Positions 62,928 through 64,000 of a stretch of DNA of 64,000 bases are shown one piece after another (the first letter of the stretch is position 1; each line of letters starts with the position of its first letter). Below the pieces are notes generated by a model that worked only from the letters and a program-made list of their open reading frames with translations, had not been told where the DNA came from and did no database searches. The DNA lies in the NCBI GenBank assembly GCA_002353485.1, contig DEJS01000021.1, forward strand, positions 1 through 64,000, read 5' to 3'. A program made the translations under genes and the position numbers. This stretch comes from Prevotella sp. UBA2742. Lineage in GTDB: Bacteria; Bacteroidota; Bacteroidia; Bacteroidales; Bacteroidaceae.

Positions 62928-63845
62928 CTATCCCAGAAAGAACAAGCTTACGCCTACTACAGAGATAACCGCACCTATGACGGCTTTCCATGTAATGGGT
63001 TGACGGAAGAGCCACCATGAGGGCAACAGGATGATGATAGGCGTCAGAGCCATCAGTGTGGACGCTATGCCAGCATTGGTGTACTGCACTGCCATTAACG
63101 AAAAGCCTACCCCTACAAATGGGCCGAAGATAGTTGTGGCAATAGCAGCTATCATTCCCTTTCTGTCATACATAGCCTCACGTAGAGGAGTAAAACCATC
63201 ATGGAAGTAGAGCAGCAGCGAGAAACCTATGATGCCTGCTATACAACGCAGAAAATTAGCACTGAAGGGTATCAGCCATGCTGGCATCTGTGTGGTGTCA
63301 TAATGGTCCATGCCTATTTTGCTCAGCACCAGTCCTATACCTTGACACAACGCAGCAGCAATAGCAAAGAGCACTCCGTTAAAGGGTAGTTTCAGCGACA
63401 CCTTATGATGCTCTCCGCGTCCTAATACAGAGATACCAATACCTAAAAGCGTCACCAGCATGGCTACAATGCTCATTGCCGTCATCTGCTGACCCAGCGA
63501 CACCCATGCCATAAGGGCAGCAGCCAATGGCGCCAGCGTCATGAACAACTGGCCATAGCGCGAACCAATGATGATGTAGCATTGGAACAGACAAAAATCG
63601 CCAATGACATAACCCACCAGTCCTGACAATAACATCCACCCTAAGGCTTGCGACGTTATCCCTACCGGCAGGGGTGAACCGACAACGATGGCAAACAAAA
63701 CCAAGGAAAAGAGCAGGGCTAATGCCATTCGTAATACATTCAGCGTGAGGTTGCCCATGCGCTTACTGCCATATTCTGACAACAAAGCAGTAGCTGTCCA
63801 TGAGAAAGCTACACCAATAGATATCAATTCACCAATGTAAGTCAT
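62928..63845 (-). CDS. EamA/DMT-family membrane transporter
   Basis: The 305-residue protein has about ten membrane segments in two EamA repeats (SIGVAFSWTATALLSEYGS, LGWMLLSGLVGYVIGDFCLF, FMTLAPLAAALMAWVSLGQQ, ANFLRCIAGIIGFSLLLYF, MAVQYTNAGIASTLMALTPI). Its substrate is unknown. It starts 10 bases after the stop of the bile-acid-symporter-type gene, so the two are likely in one operon. The 189-base gap towards frdC holds the frd promoter and palindrome. Confidence 0.9.
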   Translation of the reverse strand: MTYIGELISIGVAFSWTATALLSEYGSKRMGNLTLNVLRMALALLFSLVLFAIVVGSPLPVGITSQALGWMLLSGLVGYVIGDFCLFQCYIIIGSRYGQLFMTLAPLAAALMAWVSLGQQMTAMSIVAMLVTLLGIGISVLGRGEHHKVSLKLPFNGVLFAIAAALCQGIGLVLSKIGMDHYDTTQMPAWLIPFSANFLRCIAGIIGFSLLLYFHDGFTPLREAMYDRKGMIAAIATTIFGPFVGVGFSLMAVQYTNAGIASTLMALTPIIILLPSWWLFRQPITWKAVIGAVISVVGVSLFFLG

Positions 63846-63855
63846 TTTGATGTTC

Positions 63856-64000
63856 TCATTCTTTCATGCTGCTGTAAATCTTGGCCATGATGGCACCACT
63901 GATGTTGTGCCACACGCTGAAGATGGCTCCTGGCACGGCAGCCATGGGATAGACGGCAAAATGAATGGTAGCCAGCGAGGAGGCCAGTCCTGAATTCTGC
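63856..64000 (-). CDS. Bile acid:sodium symporter family protein, C-terminal part
   Basis: The minus strand from the window edge reads [40 protein letters not shown] and ends at TGA (63858-63856). This is the conserved last segment of BASS-family transporters (Asn-Ser-Gly-Leu-Ala and [10 protein letters not shown]). Such proteins carry organic anions with Na+. The start lies outside the window. Confidence 0.85.
   Translation of the reverse strand, partial: QNSGLASSLATIHFAVYPMAAVPGAIFSVWHNISGAIMAKIYSSMKE

Overview
The window looks like a chromosomal segment of a Bacteroidota organism, most likely a gut or rumen Prevotella/Segatella-type member. The grounds are a complete SusC/SusD/SusE/SusF-type outer-membrane cassette, many promoters of the Bacteroidota form TTTG-N19/20-TAnnTTTG with little Shine-Dalgarno signal, small periplasmic families typical of the phylum (DUF4251, DUF2147), WbqC, and a fumarate reductase set with a single-chain cytochrome b. 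Genus assignment is inference. No rRNA, tRNA or CRISPR array was seen.

1-2.8 kb: the end of a small heat-shock protein, a hexapeptide acetyltransferase, and an Fe-S pyrimidine-dehydrogenase-type protein (PreA-like) with an extra N-terminal cluster domain. 2.8-22 kb: an alpha-glucan (starch) utilisation locus. Outer-membrane genes susC-susD-susE-susF run leftwards. A LacI-type regulator, an MFS sugar transporter, a CBM20-bearing 4-alpha-glucanotransferase, a GH97 alpha-glucosidase, an SF1 helicase and a secreted pullulanase run rightwards. A perfect 16-bp LacI-type palindrome lies between the two arms, and a near copy sits in front of malQ. Glucan would be bound and cut at the surface, imported by SusCD, trimmed by GH97 in the periplasm and rearranged by MalQ in the cytoplasm. 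22-28.3 kb: GH115, GH95 and an esterase with an STN-like domain, a combination that fits side-chain removal from glucuronoxylan-type hemicellulose.

28.3-43.4 kb: mainly housekeeping genes: M16 peptidase, PfkB kinase, FprA flavoprotein, a GNAT-ParE-CtpA operon, a THUMP-like methyltransferase, and a dapB-lepB-second S26 protein-wbqC operon in which the second S26 protein has lost both catalytic residues, then a TPR histidine kinase. 43.4-55 kb: a collapsed TonB-receptor relic, transporters, MsrA and small secreted proteins, a second TPR kinase with a degenerate H-box, and a membrane-anchored AraC regulator. 54.5-58.7 kb: an AlkD-MGMT repair pair, a uracil permease, a HUH transposase of RAYT type with an extra C-terminal domain and three hairpins inside its own gene, and a broken Fic gene. 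58.8-64 kb: a small membrane protein, the frdCAB operon (flavoprotein, Fe-S protein and cytochrome b) with a palindrome over its -33 box, an EamA transporter and the end of a bile-acid-symporter-family gene.

Recurring features are short tandem repeats of 7-8 bp period at gene junctions (and one inside a helicase gene), palindromic inserts inside coding sequences, and promoters placed so close to the start codon that transcripts should be leaderless or nearly so. The most unusual items are the RAYT fusion with its embedded hairpins, the catalytically dead signal-peptidase paralogue, and the 22-bp palindrome triplet inside the methyltransferase gene.
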